Source: Dillenia suffruticosa (taxonomy: Eukaryota > Streptophyta > Magnoliopsida > Dilleniales > Dilleniaceae). Taken from it: DNA of 64,000 nucleotides. This document shows positions 32,991 to 44,790 of the stretch, piece by piece. The position numbers and the translations under genes are program-made. A model generated the notes under the pieces. It searched no databases. It was not told the DNA's origin and was given only the letters and a program-made list of their open reading frames with translations. How positions within the stretch are numbered: the stretch's first letter is position 1; every line of letters starts with the position of its first letter. Location: contig JAVTVX010000031.1 in the NCBI GenBank assembly GCA_033439265.1, positions 11,951,501 through 12,015,500 of the forward strand, in the 5' to 3' direction.

Positions 32991-34746
32991 GCATTTTGGT
33001 AAGAGAAAGATAATGGGATAACTTCCATCATTAATTACCAATTAACCATCAAAATAGTAACTCCCCAATTAAGCCCAAAAGATGCCAAAGTGATTGGATT
33101 CTTCTCCTTCTTCCTCAATGGATTCTTGAAAAGAAAAAAAAAATGGTCCATTTTCTTCCTGCAAGAACAGTGACTATGAAGTAGGCTATGGCTAGGATTT
33201 TCCACAATTCTCTAGAGAGAGAAACACTGTGAGGGTCAGAGATTTTCGCGTAAAAAAATCTCTCATCGTCAAACGATTCACCGGACATGAGGTTTGAGGC
33301 GTCGTGGAATTACGGTGGTGGTTCGATGTGATCACCATCCGACCGTGCGATCCGTTCGGGAGATATCGTGACACGGTGGATTTTGGAGATCGCCCTGTAG
33401 AGGCATTTATCCCGAAAATTCCGAATTCCGAATCGATTTATTTTACGCTCGATCATCCTAACAGGTGTATCGAGAAGTCTTTGCTTGCAGGTGTACTCAC
33501 CGGTCGCACGACGCCCAATCTTGTATAAAAGTTCAGTAGGGTGATATGATAGATCGCATGAGTTGTGATCTTGTGATTGACGGAAGTGAAATGCCCTCAT
33601 ATGTAAGTGGGAGATATTGGTTATATATGCCCATTGTGGGGCATTTTGGTAAGAGGGAGATAATGGGGTAACTCCCATAATTAATTACCAATTAACCATC
33701 AAAATGGTAACTCCCCAATTAAGCCCAAACGATGCCAAAGTGATTGGATTCTTCTCCTTCTTCCTCAATGGATTCTTGAAAAGAAAAAAAAATGGTCCAT
33801 TTTCTTCCTGCGAGAACAGTGACTATGAAGTAGGCTATGGCTAGGGTTTTCCACAATTCTTTAGAGAGAGAAGCACTGTGAGGGTCGGAGATTTTCACGT
33901 AGGAAAATCTCCCATCGTCAAACGATTTACCGGATATGAGGCTTCAGGCGTCGTGGAATTGCGGTGGTGGTTCGATGTGATCACCATCCGACCGTGCGAT
34001 CCGTTCGGGGGATATCGTGACACGGTGGATTTTGGAGATCGCCCTTTAGAGGTATTTATCCCGAAAATTTCAAATTCCGAATCGATTCATTTTACGCTCG
34101 ATCATCCTAACAGGTGTATCGAGAAGTCTTTGTTTGCAGGTGTACTCGCCGATCGCACGACGCCCAATCTTGTATGAAAGTTCAGCAGGGTGATATGATA
34201 GATCGCATGAGTTGCGATCTTGTGATTGACGGAAGTGAAATGCCCTCATGTGCAAGTGGGAGATATTGGTTATATATGCCCATTGTGGGGCATTTTGGTA
34301 AGAGGGAGATAATGGGGTAACTCACATCATTAATTACCAATATACCATCAAAATGGTAACTCCCCAATTAAGCCCAAAAGATGCCAAAGTGATTGGATTC
34401 TTCTCCTTCTTCCTCAATGGATTCTTGAAAAGAAAAAAAAATGGTCCATTTTCTTCCTGCGAGAACAGTGACTATGAAGTAGGTTATGGCTAGGGCTTTC
34501 CACAATTCTTTAGAGAGAGAAACACTGTGAGGGTCAGAGATTTTCACGTAGAAAAATCTATTATCGTCAAATGATTCACCGGACATGAGGTTTGAGGCGT
34601 CGTGGAATTGCAGTGGTGGTTCGATGTGATCACCATCCGACCGTGCGATCCGTTCGGGAGATATCGCGACACGGTGGATTTTGGAGGTCGCCCTGTAGAG
34701 GTATTTATCCCGAAAATTCCGAATTTCGAATCGATTCATTTTACGC
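32991..34746 (-). repeat. 650-bp direct repeat, 2.7 copies, probably LTR-derived
   Basis: GCATTTTGGTAAGAG begins at 32991, 33641 and 34290, periods 650 and 649 bp. Units are about 95% alike; the third stops after 457 bp. Each unit contains AACTCCCCAATTAAGCCCAAA, CGTGGAATT.CGGTGGTGGTT, GACCGTGCGATCCGTTCGGG, TTGCAGGTGTACTC and GTGGGAGATATTGGTTATAT. Minus-strand wording (ACATGAGGGCATTTCACTTC after ATATCTCCCACTT) looks like a retrotransposon LTR or leader, hence the strand given, but I find no coding partner. Recurrent frames (e.g. 33304-33528, 33878-34177) come from the repeat itself. Copy 1 has extra decay; copies 2 and 3 are closest. Confidence 0.8.
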
Positions 34747-34756
34747 GTCCGCATGT

Positions 34757-35360
34757 GCGATTAAATCCAACAAAAACAAAAGTTTTCAAGACTTCTGTAA
34801 AAGGTTGAAAATTCAATATCATTTCACCTCCATCATATATCCTTAGACTAACGGTCTCACTGAAATAATGAACCGGACAATCCTGTAAGGACTGAATACT
34901 GCATTGGATGAAGTTAAAAGCCGCTGGGTAGAGAAACTCTATAGTATCCTCGGGACATAAAGAACAATGCCCTAAAAGCAATGAGAGAAACGCTGTTTAG
35001 TCTAATTTACAACATGAAGCAATGATACAAGTGAAAATTGACATCCATTCACTTCGAATAGATCAATATGAGCAAAAGCGGAATGAGCTAGCATTACGTG
35101 AATGGTTAAACTTGATCCTTGAGTTGCGAGAAACCACATCTATTCGAATGACAGCTTATCAATAATAGATGGCGTAATACCACAACAGGCGGGTCAGAAC
35201 TAGAATGTTTAAACCTGTTGATCTGGTGTTAAAAAAATAGAGACCACCAGATAGCCTTAGCTAAGGGAAAACTAGCACCTAATTGGGGAGGGATTTATCG
35301 GATACGCTCAGAAGTTTGACCGGTAACATATCGTCTCAATTGCCTAGATGGCTCGATCAT
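34757..35360 (+). pseudogene. gypsy (Tat-lineage) integrase remnant
   Basis: Plus-strand frames give SNKNKSFQDFCKRLKIQYHF, then TNGLTEIMNRTIL, GLNTALDEVKSRWVEKL and KFDR pieces, the order of the integrase core end and C-terminal region in Tat/Ogre-type gypsy elements (glutamate in the TNGxxE motif). Numerous stops (after SIIYP, TIL, GT) make it dead. Upstream coding parts are missing: the third 650-bp unit is cut off 10 bp before it. Integrase inserts the DNA copy of the element into the nucleus genome; no activity is possible here. Confidence 0.65.
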
Positions 35361-35532
35361 GCCCAGGATTTGGACCTCTGAAAACTTGCGTCTTTACTAT
35401 CAATCATGATTGTCACTATCTTGTGGAAACCTACTCTATTCCGTATCTAGTCGTACAGGTAGGTAAGAACTCTATGGTCCTCTATCCTGCTACACTGACC
35501 AATCTACCCTTGATCTGCTTCTATATCTATAT

Positions 35533-35880
35533 CGAACGTAGCGTGTCAACAATAAGGAATACAACACCACGACGAATAGACATGGCTCATCCTATATTTA
35601 AACTCTCTCAATTGAATATCCTACCGAACGTAACGTGTCATTAGTAAGGGATGTATCTCTCTGACGGGTAGACACGGCCTATCCTATCGTTTGAAATCTC
35701 TCAATTAAATATCCTACTAAACATAGCGTGATATCAATAAAAGATGTATGTCCCTAATAGGTAGACACGACCCATCCTATCGTTTGAACTCTCACGATCG
35801 AATGTCCTATCGAAAGTAGCATATTGACAATAAGTGACGTAATTCCCTATCGGGTAGACATAGCCCATGCTTTTGATCTT
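35533..35880 (+). repeat. 93-bp tandem repeat, 4 copies
   Basis: (C/T)(G/A)AACGTAGCGTG-type starts at 35533, 35625, 35719 and 35811; each unit continues AATAAGG.ATG..T..C..(A/G)(A/C)GGGTAGACA(T/C)GGCC(C/T)ATCCTAT, then TTGAACTCTC and AATATCCTA. Spacing 92-94 bp. Tandem repeats of this kind are known from the 3' untranslated part of Tat/Ogre elements, consistent with the integrase upstream. Confidence 0.75.
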
Positions 35881-37520
35881 ATAACAGGTTAACAAACATT
35901 GAATGCACTAACAATGCCAATTGAACGATTCAAATGTATCGAAAAATATTATTATGTTTCACATCGCAGGTACAGAATAGATATGTAGTACAATTTTCAA
36001 GAAGGAAAGATAAAAAGTTTATTCATTAATATTATTATAAGACAGAGTAGATACAAACGAAATGAAAAGTACAAAGTTCCGTACAAGGCAAAAGAGACAT
36101 TATACAATTAGAAGAAAATTACAAAAATTCTAAAAGAGAAGGCGGAGAGTATTTTGAGAAGGGTTGGAGATCGCCAAAAAGAGGCAGAAAAAATACATCA
36201 AGCTTCACACCTTCTACATTGTTTGGCCTCCTCCAATCTCCCAAACCATGTTATCGCCCGACCCGAAAAAGGTTAAAGAAGAATTCTCAGTCACCCGTTG
36301 CATGTACGGCCCGGATGGTGATTCTGACCTTGAGAAGAAAGCTTCCACAACAAACAAAAATTTCTCATATCTAAACTAAGATCTCTTTGTTCCTAAAGTC
36401 AGCATTCTCGAGGAACTCTAATAGATTCCACCATAATGCTGGGATACCAAACGTCGTGATGGACCTTTGTGTCAGTAGTCCCATTCTTAGTAGAACCTTG
36501 TATCGATATAAGTCCTCTAACACACTGGGTTTTGTGGTTCAAAACCCATATTCACGTTGTCTCTAAGAAGCGCCGACTCTCAACAAAGGGACTCATAAAG
36601 TCTTTTTCAGAACAGTCGAAACCACTTCAGGAAGGTACTAAAATCTCCTCCTCTATTTATGACAATGAAGACGTGATCTTTAAGACTATAGGCAACTGAA
36701 ACGGCCCCAATGGAAGACATGCGTAATGAATAAGGAATTTAACCTCTCCAACTTTCCACATCACATTTATTCAGAGATTATTTATTTGGTGGTTATCTCC
36801 ATTAATATCTCCACGACCTTTCAAATAGTGGTATTTAAACTTACTCCTTATGCCGTTTTCCTTAAAATGACAAAAGTAATGGAGTGTGATCCAAAAGCCC
36901 ATTAATGCAAGACATAAACCCAAGGCCCATGCGCTAAAACGTGTCGAACTACATCATTTATACAGAAAACGCCTTGCTCTCTCGGTGTATACTTACTAGA
37001 CCCTTCTCGGTAACTATTTAATCGGCTTTCGAATCTTTTGGTATTCAATATTATTTCAATTTAGAGTAATATTTATCTTTCTGTAAGACATGGGAATAAT
37101 AACTCATAACAAAGAAGGAAATCTTGGAATCCTCATCGATAGGGAAAGTAATCCCCTAACTAATTGAACTTTTTCCAACCGGTAAAATTCTGAATGCCTC
37201 AAGATTTCGTTAAGCACCCGAAGATCTCGGGACATCCCAAGAAGGAAACTAGGGGTTTAACACCTCAAATACGCCCTCTGAACTTATATATAGCACACAA
37301 AAATATAACAGAACTCTCTTTTAGTCTATTTCTTTTTTCGAAAATCGTTATTTGATTTGAGTGTCGGAATCTTTCCCGTCGGAATACCATCCGATGGTTT
37401 TTTGTGGCTCTCACAAACTAAGATCGATTGACGACCAGTCATCTAATTCAAGTCAGTAGAGCTATCATTTATGGAGTAAAACCAATCTCCAACAGAGGAT
37501 ACACAATCTCTTCTTGTTTA
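35881..37520 (+). mobile_element. Tat-type 3' region / LTR remnant
   Basis: No protein frame of note. Text such as CTCATCGATAGGGAAAGTAATC, CTCGGGACATCCCAAGAAGG, TATATAGCACACAAAAATAT and CCGTCGGAATACCATCCG resembles LTR sequence downstream of Tat coding regions, but I cannot pair it with a second LTR, so the borders are approximate. Confidence 0.35.
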
Positions 37521-37904
37521 AAATTTCGTTGTCTTTCAAACATAATTTCTCCACAACATAAATTCCTCAATTTATAGACAAATCAAATATACCTGCAGTT
37601 GATTCTGAAAAGTTATTTTTCTAATTTATCTAAATGTAGAAATTGTTACTTCTTTTAAAAACAAATAGCCACAAACATAGCACGAGGCACTTCTATTGGG
37701 TTTTCTAAACTACAATTTTTTTTATTAATATGAATCACTAGTTATATTTGGTTCGAATCTGATTGAATTTTTAAGACATAAATTTTTCAATACATCTATT
37801 TTTATCATACATAAAACTTAAACTTAATATGTAATTTAAAGGATACTCATATCCAATCACCAAATTAAGTAACATTGGTTTTTAAACCACACTCTAACAA
37901 CTTT

Positions 37905-38100
37905 AAAATGGGCAAAACCACTTGAGAGCTTTACATACAACTTGCTCATCAATTTATTATTTCTCATGTGTACAAAGAGAGATGTCTAAGTTTTACTTCC
38001 GTTTGACATTCTATTCAATTGTAGAAAACTTGTAATTCGATCATCATTAGCATGGGCTCTATGTTATTGACCTTCAAAACAAACAATAAACGTGGATAGC
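37905..38100 (+). repeat. upstream block U of peptide-gene unit 4
   Basis: GGGCAAAACCACTTGAGAGCTTT, CATTCTATTCAATTGTAGAA and TATTGACCTTCAAAACAAACA, in the order seen at 19808-19971 and 31184-31535. Confidence 0.6.
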
Positions 38101-39397
38101 GGGTTAGAGTCAACTTCTGTTTCTTTTATAAGAATTTTAAATTTATCCGTATTAATATTATTTTATTTCTTTGTGATCGCCTCATTGGATATTTAAGAAT
38201 CTTGTTTACAATTATTTAGTTTAGGTCAAGGACGCACTTGGAGAAAAATGAGAGAATGCTAAAAGTCTTATTGCTAGATATGAACATGAATTGTATTAGT
38301 TATTTAAATTGAGCCTGACTTGTATTCTTATTTGAAATATAAATTTATAATATTATTTTTTTTAAACTTGAAAACCACGATAAATCTGATCAAATTCGAT
38401 TCAAATCAATTTAACTCTTCACAAGCTAAAACTTTCACGGTATCTATTTTTATTATATACAAAAGTCGAATCCGAAATATTATTTAAAAAATATTAGTCC
38501 CAATCATTAAACCAATTAGATATCAATGAAATATATAATATTATTAGATATATTTTTCAAAAATAATTATTATAAAGGGGATGTGTGTTTCAATTATTAT
38601 AAAAAAAATTATTTTACGAATGGTAGAGATAAAAAGGGCACAAATGGATCGATTGTGTATTCCGTATATTTTTTTTTAGAAAGCAGATTTAAGTAATGAT
38701 AATTTTAATTTCATTAATAATTATACAGAAAAATTATCTTTTTGTGGACTCTGAACTTTCCCAAAAGAAAAAAAAAAACACAAAACGACCAAAAAAATGA
38801 GAGATTAAGAAGGGGCATGGAAAACGAGTTTGGATTCATTGACTTGTGGAGATTGACCCCAGAAAAGAAGAATGGGAACCGACTAATTTCCACAACAAAT
38901 ACATGCGCGTGGAATTTTATGAAAACGTCTTTTGTTTTTTTATTTTTCGTCTTCATATTTATAGGAATTAAAAAATAATGTTGGTTGAGTTATAAGTATA
39001 ACTTATTGACATATAAAAATGTTTATATGGTTAATCAACTGTGTATGTTTCCAAGTTATGAATTATTATAAAAATTCCATAAAAATTTAAGATATTGAAT
39101 TTAAAGCTAAATTTCATTATTATCACATCCATTTTATATTTCTTTGATAAGAAATTTTATTATTTCTTCAATAAATTAAATAAAGTATTTATATTCATAG
39201 AAAATAAAAAAGATAGAAATTTCAATCACATGTAAGTGATAGTCCATTCTATCTCGTAACCGAGTTTGACTTATTTGATTAGTATGTTTTTCATTGTTTC
39301 AATTTCAATGATTAAATAAAAAAAAAGAAAAGAAAAGAAATAATTATTGGTTTGATGAATTGTGTAAACGTGTTTCATCCTTTCGATTTTATTAATT
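38101..39397. other. intergenic, no gene seen
   Basis: AT-rich spacer between block U and the orphan promoter of unit 4. The overlapping frames at 38714-38978 on both strands are low-complexity (Lys/Phe-rich) and not supported as genes. Confidence 0.45.
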
Positions 39398-39490
39398 TTG
39401 ACCGGTCAAAGTTCTTTTCGTCAACTGGGGCACCTCATTTGTTTGACAAATTCTAATTCTGGTATCTAGCCAATCAGCCTCTTCATATGC

Positions 39491-39545
<55 letters not shown>

Positions 39546-39590
39546 AGCATAATACATATATGTATATATATAACCATGGAAGATGCTAAA
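39398..39590 (+). promoter_or_regulatory. orphan promoter of peptide-gene unit 4 (gene body lost)
   Basis: TTTGACCGGTCAAAG (a palindromic pair of W-box-like TTGACC) at about 39398, then CGTCAACTGGGGCACCTCATTTG, TTTGACAAATTCTAATTC, a long (CT)n tract (39493-39544) and ATATATGTATATATATAA (39554-39571). This is the same order as in copies 1, 3 and 5. The ATG at 39576 opens only a few unrelated codons (MEDAKHSCARK) and the gypsy LTR begins at about 39604. The gene body that should follow is absent: deleted or displaced when the gypsy element arrived. Confidence 0.65.
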
Positions 39591-39603
39591 CATTCATGTG
39601 CAA

Positions 39604-39746
39604 GGAAACTTGGGCTTGAACTCTTAAGCTTAGACTTTTGGACTTGTGTGCTTGGTTTTGGAGCTATGGGTCTTGTTATGTCTACCGAAAGTTACTAGGT
39701 TTTGGGCCTTCGTGGATGGTCATTTTGGGATTCTTAACAATCGACC
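39604..39746 (-). mobile_element. 3' LTR remnant of gypsy element B
   Basis: GCTTGAACTCTTAAGCTTAG, GACTTTTGGACTTGTGTG and GGAGCTATGGG.CTTGTT correspond to 52140-52200 in the other LTR (GGACTCTTGAGCTTGGACTT, TGAGCTTGTGTATTTAGCTT, GGAACTATGGGCTTGTTTTG). On the minus strand the LTR starts TGTTAAGAATCCC at 39746, right after the coding end. It is truncated at about 39604. Confidence 0.7.
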
Positions 39747-40258
39747 CTCTCTGAAAATCGAACTTGCCCTCGAGGTCAATGTGAGGATAGTTGTGGATGC
39801 ATTTCTCCATGTTAGAAAACTCCACTTCTTTGGCTTTGATTTTGTGATCCATTTTCTATCATGTATAAATTTCATCTCCATCTTCTTATAATTTGAGACT
39901 TACTCACTCAAGTGTTTTGAGCCACTGCACTCCAAGAACAACATCTATATCAATTAAAGATAGTGAATAGAAAACAGTTTTGATATCATACCCTTGGATG
40001 CTAATGATGACTCCTTAGTGGATCTCTGAACATTGTAGTCTTTCACCACCGACTACTTTAACTTTGAAAGGCTGTGCATTCTCCATGGGTAGGTTTAACA
40101 TCTTGGCAACTTTATGGTCGATGTAATTGAGGGATGAGCCTTTGTCTATCAAGAGAGTAACTTCTCGGTTGCCAATATGAGCTTGGGCTCTCATGGTTTT
40201 AGGGCCTTGAGTTCCAGCCATGGTATGGATGGAAATGAGCGCATCCTCCATGGCATGT
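39747..40258 (-). pseudogene. gypsy element B protease and pol end, large internal deletion
   Basis: Minus strand, 40251 to 39905: ALISIHTMAGTQGPKTMRAQ, then the retropepsin site IDKGSSLNYIDHKVA and the C-terminal flap region ending IDIDVVLGVQWL. The family motif is D-S/T-G-S; here the middle residue is Lys (DKGS), which should disable cleavage. Stops appear near 39925. About 39780-39890 is the extreme end of the polyprotein (YPHIDLEGKFDFQREG) just before the LTR. Reverse transcriptase, RNase H and integrase (roughly 3 kb in this family) are missing between them, so a large deletion joined the two parts. The gag part continues at 50339-51372 on the other side of the CACTA element. Confidence 0.8.
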
Positions 40259-40770
40259 CACTACTAGAAATAGAGCTTTCACCGACGGCATTTTCCATTG
40301 GTGAAACATAAATTTCCGTCGGTAAAAAGCATTACCGACGGAAATTTCTGTCGGTAAAACCGTTGGTGAAAACTCACCCGCTAATTGTTAGCGATAGTTT
40401 TTTTCCCTCACTAAAATTTACGACGGATTTGCGACGCTAATAGTAGTAGTTGTTAATCCATCAGTGTGTTTCCATAGGATTTCCGACAGAATGTTCCCGT
40501 CGCAGACAAAACCGTCAGTAATTCGTCGCATTTGTGTATGGCTATTTGCGACGAAATACCGATGGAATAGTTAGCGACGGCTACATTCCGATGGAAATCC
40601 GACGCTAAATAGTTATGCACTATCTCCGACGGAATACCGTTGGAATTTTTACCGATGGATTGGATCTCTTGGTATTCCGTCGCTGAATTTTGTCAAGCTT
40701 TTTCCAACGGATTACCGACGGAATATTCAATGATGGAATTATTCCGTCAGAAATCCGTCGGTTTTTTCCA
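40259..40770. repeat. CACTA terminus and subterminal repeat array
   Basis: After the terminus come more than a dozen copies of a short motif in both orientations, variants of CCGACGGAAAT / ATTTCCGTCGG (e.g. ACCGACGGAAATTTCTGTCG at 40332). Such arrays bind the element-encoded TnpA-like protein and pair the ends during transposition. The terminus resembles the left end of the small element at 1395. Confidence 0.85.
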
Positions 40771-41002
40771 ATTTCCTTCCCTGCACAGGCCGAATGTTTT
40801 TCATCCACCTGTTTGCAATGAACCTGTTTTATCTCAGACACATTGTTACCAACTATTTCAGGATTAAAAACATTTCATAGCTAAAAAAACCTAATGTAGT
40901 TCCAACACACAATACATAATTTCTCAAGGAAATGTATAAAATGAAGTTAAATTCGTCTAATATCGAAGAAACTCAAGTAGAAGCTGAACCATATCATCAG
41001 TC

Positions 41003-43610
41003 TCACAGTGGTAGGTGATAAGAATCTGGTGACTCAGTGCTATCAAGGTCCGGTGGTGCTTGTTTGAGACAAATTTGTAAAAGAATGTCACGAACCTTTG
41101 CATCCGTTTCAGCCCGCACTTCTTCCATAATTTGGCTACGCATCTGACTTTTCATTTCGTCTATCATTCGATCAACCTCCTCCTTAGTATAAATAGGAGA
41201 CGAACCAATGGATGGACCTGATGTGGCAACAAATGAATTAATAAGACTTACATCATCACCTCTCTCTCCAAAACCATATAGACGTCCCTTCATCCGACCC
41301 CCAGTCACCTCACACCATGAGCCCGCATCAAACCCAGGCTGAGAAGCGGTATCTGAGCCAAATTTTTTCTCGATCTTTTGTTTGTACTTGCCCTACAATA
41401 AAAATATGTTATTAAATAGGTGAAGTTAATAATGCTTATAAGTTACATAAAATTAAATGAAAAATGCAATTACCATACACTTATTGATTCAGATTTCTTG
41501 TTGACATACTGTTCTTTTCCCTTATCTCGCCTGTGAGTGTGATTAAAAAGGTCGAGATGGGAAACAGACTGCTGTGTTTCTTCAACCTATAAACAAGAAA
41601 TCAAATTATCTTTACTAGATTGACAAACTTATAAATCATTAGCATCCATTTGATTAATACTATATATATAAAAGGAGACCATTCTCTTTATGTGGGTGGC
41701 AAACGGGATAGAACCGGCTGTGTGCTTTGTAATCTCGCCTTCTTTCTCAGTAGTTCGATTTTGCTTTGCCGCATTTGACTTTTGCTGCCACTTTGGTGTG
41801 GTCCAATGTTTGTCAATCAGTTCATCCCATACAGCCGATGTCAAGAAGATAGGTGGATGATCTTTTGTTTCGACAATATTTGTTGTGCGAACAGCTTGCA
41901 TTGCTTGCTTCCTCGCTACACCAAGAATATCCGAATATCTCCATCTGCACGAAGCTTTCCACGCATGATAGATTGAAGGTGATTGTTCAGCTGGCCACAC
42001 GAATTTTTGCTGCGCTTGAAATAGAGAACTCATTAGTATGGTCAGTCTCAAATCCGAAAAACATCTTAGCATATGAATGGGAAACATGAATGTGTGACTG
42101 TAAGTTGAAGATTTTGAATATAGAGAAAAAAATATAGATTTAACTTTGAACCAAATATATCAGACCTCTCCCAAGATTTTTATTCTTCTAGCATGGAATT
42201 TCTATCCCATGACTCGGTCACAAAAGCTATTTGAATTTACTTAATTTGAACGGAATCAGACAGCCATTGCAATGATTATATTCTTTTGTTATCAGTCTCA
42301 TTGTCATATTATAACCATGGGCCATTTGTCCAATTCTTAGGGATTTGAACCCTCCATACCCATGGGTTCAATTCAATCCATTCTTGACATATACGTTAAC
42401 TATATCATGCTTTCCACCTCTTTTTTTTAAAAAAAAAAATTTAAAATTAACCAATTATAAATCATTCATTAATCTTCTGACTGGATGAAGGGAGAGGGAG
42501 AAGGAATTGTGGTTCACTAAATTTTTTTTTTCCTTATCATAACAATATTATTACAAGTGTCCAAGCAAAATATCTTAGGTTTCTTGACATGTGAATTTGC
42601 AAAATTTATTTATAGGTGACGACATTGGGATGTTGTTTATAGCATTAGAGTATTTCTTTCTCTATCCAACCTTGACCCTAGCCTCTCTTTTTATGTTAAA
42701 CCCCCTTTTAATTTAGGAGAAATTTATCTGCATATGATCGTGTAAGTCTTTGCTGGAGAAATAGTGTGCAGAAAAGTTAACTAGGCAAGCAAAGAGAGAA
42801 TAGAAATAGAGTCCACCTGCTCAAAGTTGACATTACTTTGGCTGCATACATGCCAATAAATTGACATCCCCATCCTGACAGTGCATATAGTCATTTGGCA
42901 TGTGAAAATGCATTATTCACTTGTAATGATATTGCATGATCACTTCTAATAATCAATCTGTCTAATGATCTTGTGAAGACACATGATATACTTTTAATGA
43001 TGTAGTTGAGTTTACTTCAGTCAATAAGGGTAAGGAAACAAATTGAAACCTAAAATTTCTCCCAAAACCCTTCTTTGATATCCTTTGGCACCATGCGCCA
43101 AGTAGGCTGTGCACCAACAATACGTCCCTTAATATCCTCAGTAATTGAACGAATTAAAATTTCTCCCAAAGCCCTTCTTTGATATCCTTTGGCCCCATGC
43201 ACCAAGTAGGTCATACACTAACAATATGTCCCTTAATATCCTCAGTAATTGAACGAACGACTTTAGGATTCAAAAAACTATTGACAAACAAAGTATTGCG
43301 TTAGTATTCCTTACACACATCATCAAACGATTAGGAAGAGAAAAATATACAATTAGAAGAAATAATTATGTTACGTATGATTGGCCACTTCAATGAAGAT
43401 TCTACCTTCTGGATTGAGTGGGACCTCAGTCCCACGGTTTGGCCCTCTAACATGAGGGGAACAGGAACCGACATTTTCCTTATCCACAGCTGTTGACTCT
43501 TTGCACTGGACAATGGTGACAGGGATATTACATACAGATAATGACCCTCGGCTACTCTCACCGCCTCTCCTACTGCTTCCCCTAGAGGTTGATCCTCTGC
43601 CTCGTACCAT
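41003..43610 (-). pseudogene. CACTA second gene (TnpA / transposase_24-like), fragmented
   Basis: Parts in order on the minus strand. A start MVRGRGSTSRGSSRRGGESS (43610) leads to an exon with NPEGRIFIEVANHT. A segment encodes VRSITEDIKGRIVGAQPTWR...PKDIKEGFWEKF (43052-43260, duplicated). Next, WRYSDILGVARKQAMQAVRT, then WDELIDKHWTTPKWQQKSNAAKQNR and HTAGSIPFATHIKR (42087-41629). Last is a C-terminal part IYTKEEVDRMIDEMKSQMRSQ with a coiled-coil look, ending near 41003. The W..L...W..P...QKS..AK.NR and HT.GS..F motifs are those of the plant transposase_24 domain. Introns may account for some gaps, but the internal 104-bp duplication shifts the frame. The protein would bind the subterminal repeats. 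Confidence 0.65.
43052..43260 (-). repeat. 104-bp tandem duplication in the CACTA second gene
   Basis: AAAATTTCTCCCAAA begins at 43052 and 43156; each copy runs to CCTCAGTAATTGAACGAA. The length is not a multiple of three, so the coding frame is broken. Both copies encode the same protein segment (ITEDIKG...PTW...PKDIKEG.WEKF), in different frames. Confidence 0.85.
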
Positions 43611-44790
43611 ATTTCAACTCTGTAAGATGATTATTCGTAAGGCACATAACTATTACTCAGAAAACCATATCAAAAGGGAAATGTTTGCTTAAAAGGTTGA
43701 ACCAAATATTTTCTTATTGTGATATCATAACCCCAATCAGAGATGGAGATCAATACCAAGCAAAATCCAAACACTCTACCTAGCAAAACTGCAGAGGCCG
43801 AGACAATTTTGACCAGCGATGTAGCTTCTCAAAACGGCAATGGACTCTTTGATTTCTTCTACAATCAGCAACCTTCTCATATGGTTAATAGGGTTCATAA
43901 AACCTCTAAGCAAATAGAAGAACAGTTGGAGAAATGCATATAGCATGGTGTTTAGTCCAAATACTTCAATATACATAATAGTTGGAGAGTATTGTCCCAA
44001 AGGAGAGAGGGACCAAGATTGAAACTTCTTGCATCAAGATTCAAGCATCGTGTTCAAGGATGATGAGGTAATTAAATAAAAGAAAGAAGGGGTTTCGAAG
44101 TACCAAGCATGCAAATCTGTAACAAGCATTTGTCCTCAATTAAGCTGCCAAAGTAAGGACAGGCTTCTCTACTTTTGGGATGACACCATTAGTATTACTT
44201 GCATAACATTACTTGTAGTGAAAGATAAATTACCTGATAAACGTGGAGTGTTCTTCAGTTGTGGCAGCCTTGGGTCAGTATTACTTTCCTGTTGCAGGTG
44301 GTCCAAACAAAAGAGAAGCTCTTCAGGCCCACCTGTTGCATAAAATGGAAGCAACAAAGTGGTCAACGATCTGCATTCAAACAAACCTGAATGAAGAAAC
44401 ACAGCATAGCTCATAACAAAATGATTGGATTGTACAAGGTTTTAAGACTCTGTTTAATATGTAAGAAGCACACAAAGAAAGTGATAGGACTACTCATGGT
44501 TTTTAACAGAACTACCAACTAATGCTGGGAGCTGCCTTATCCTCTCGTATGGCTAAATAGAATACCCTAAGTCCCTCTACCACAACAACAATGTATGTAA
44601 AGCAAATAAGTTTTGTGACAAGCCTTGAGAGACGAAAGCAAACAGGGATGAAAGCTAGTCATTATGTAATGTTTCTCAAATTTATATAAATTGGCAAAGC
44701 ACTTTCATATTACAAGTGTGATCATTCCATGTCATCGTCACCGCCATCACAATCAATTTTTGCATTGTGCTCCATTTCAGAACAACACAA

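Noticed and set aside
33304-34754. Repeated open frames on both strands (about 60-128 codons)
   Set aside because: They recur only because the 650-bp unit recurs; frames open and close with small differences between units and no known domain is visible.
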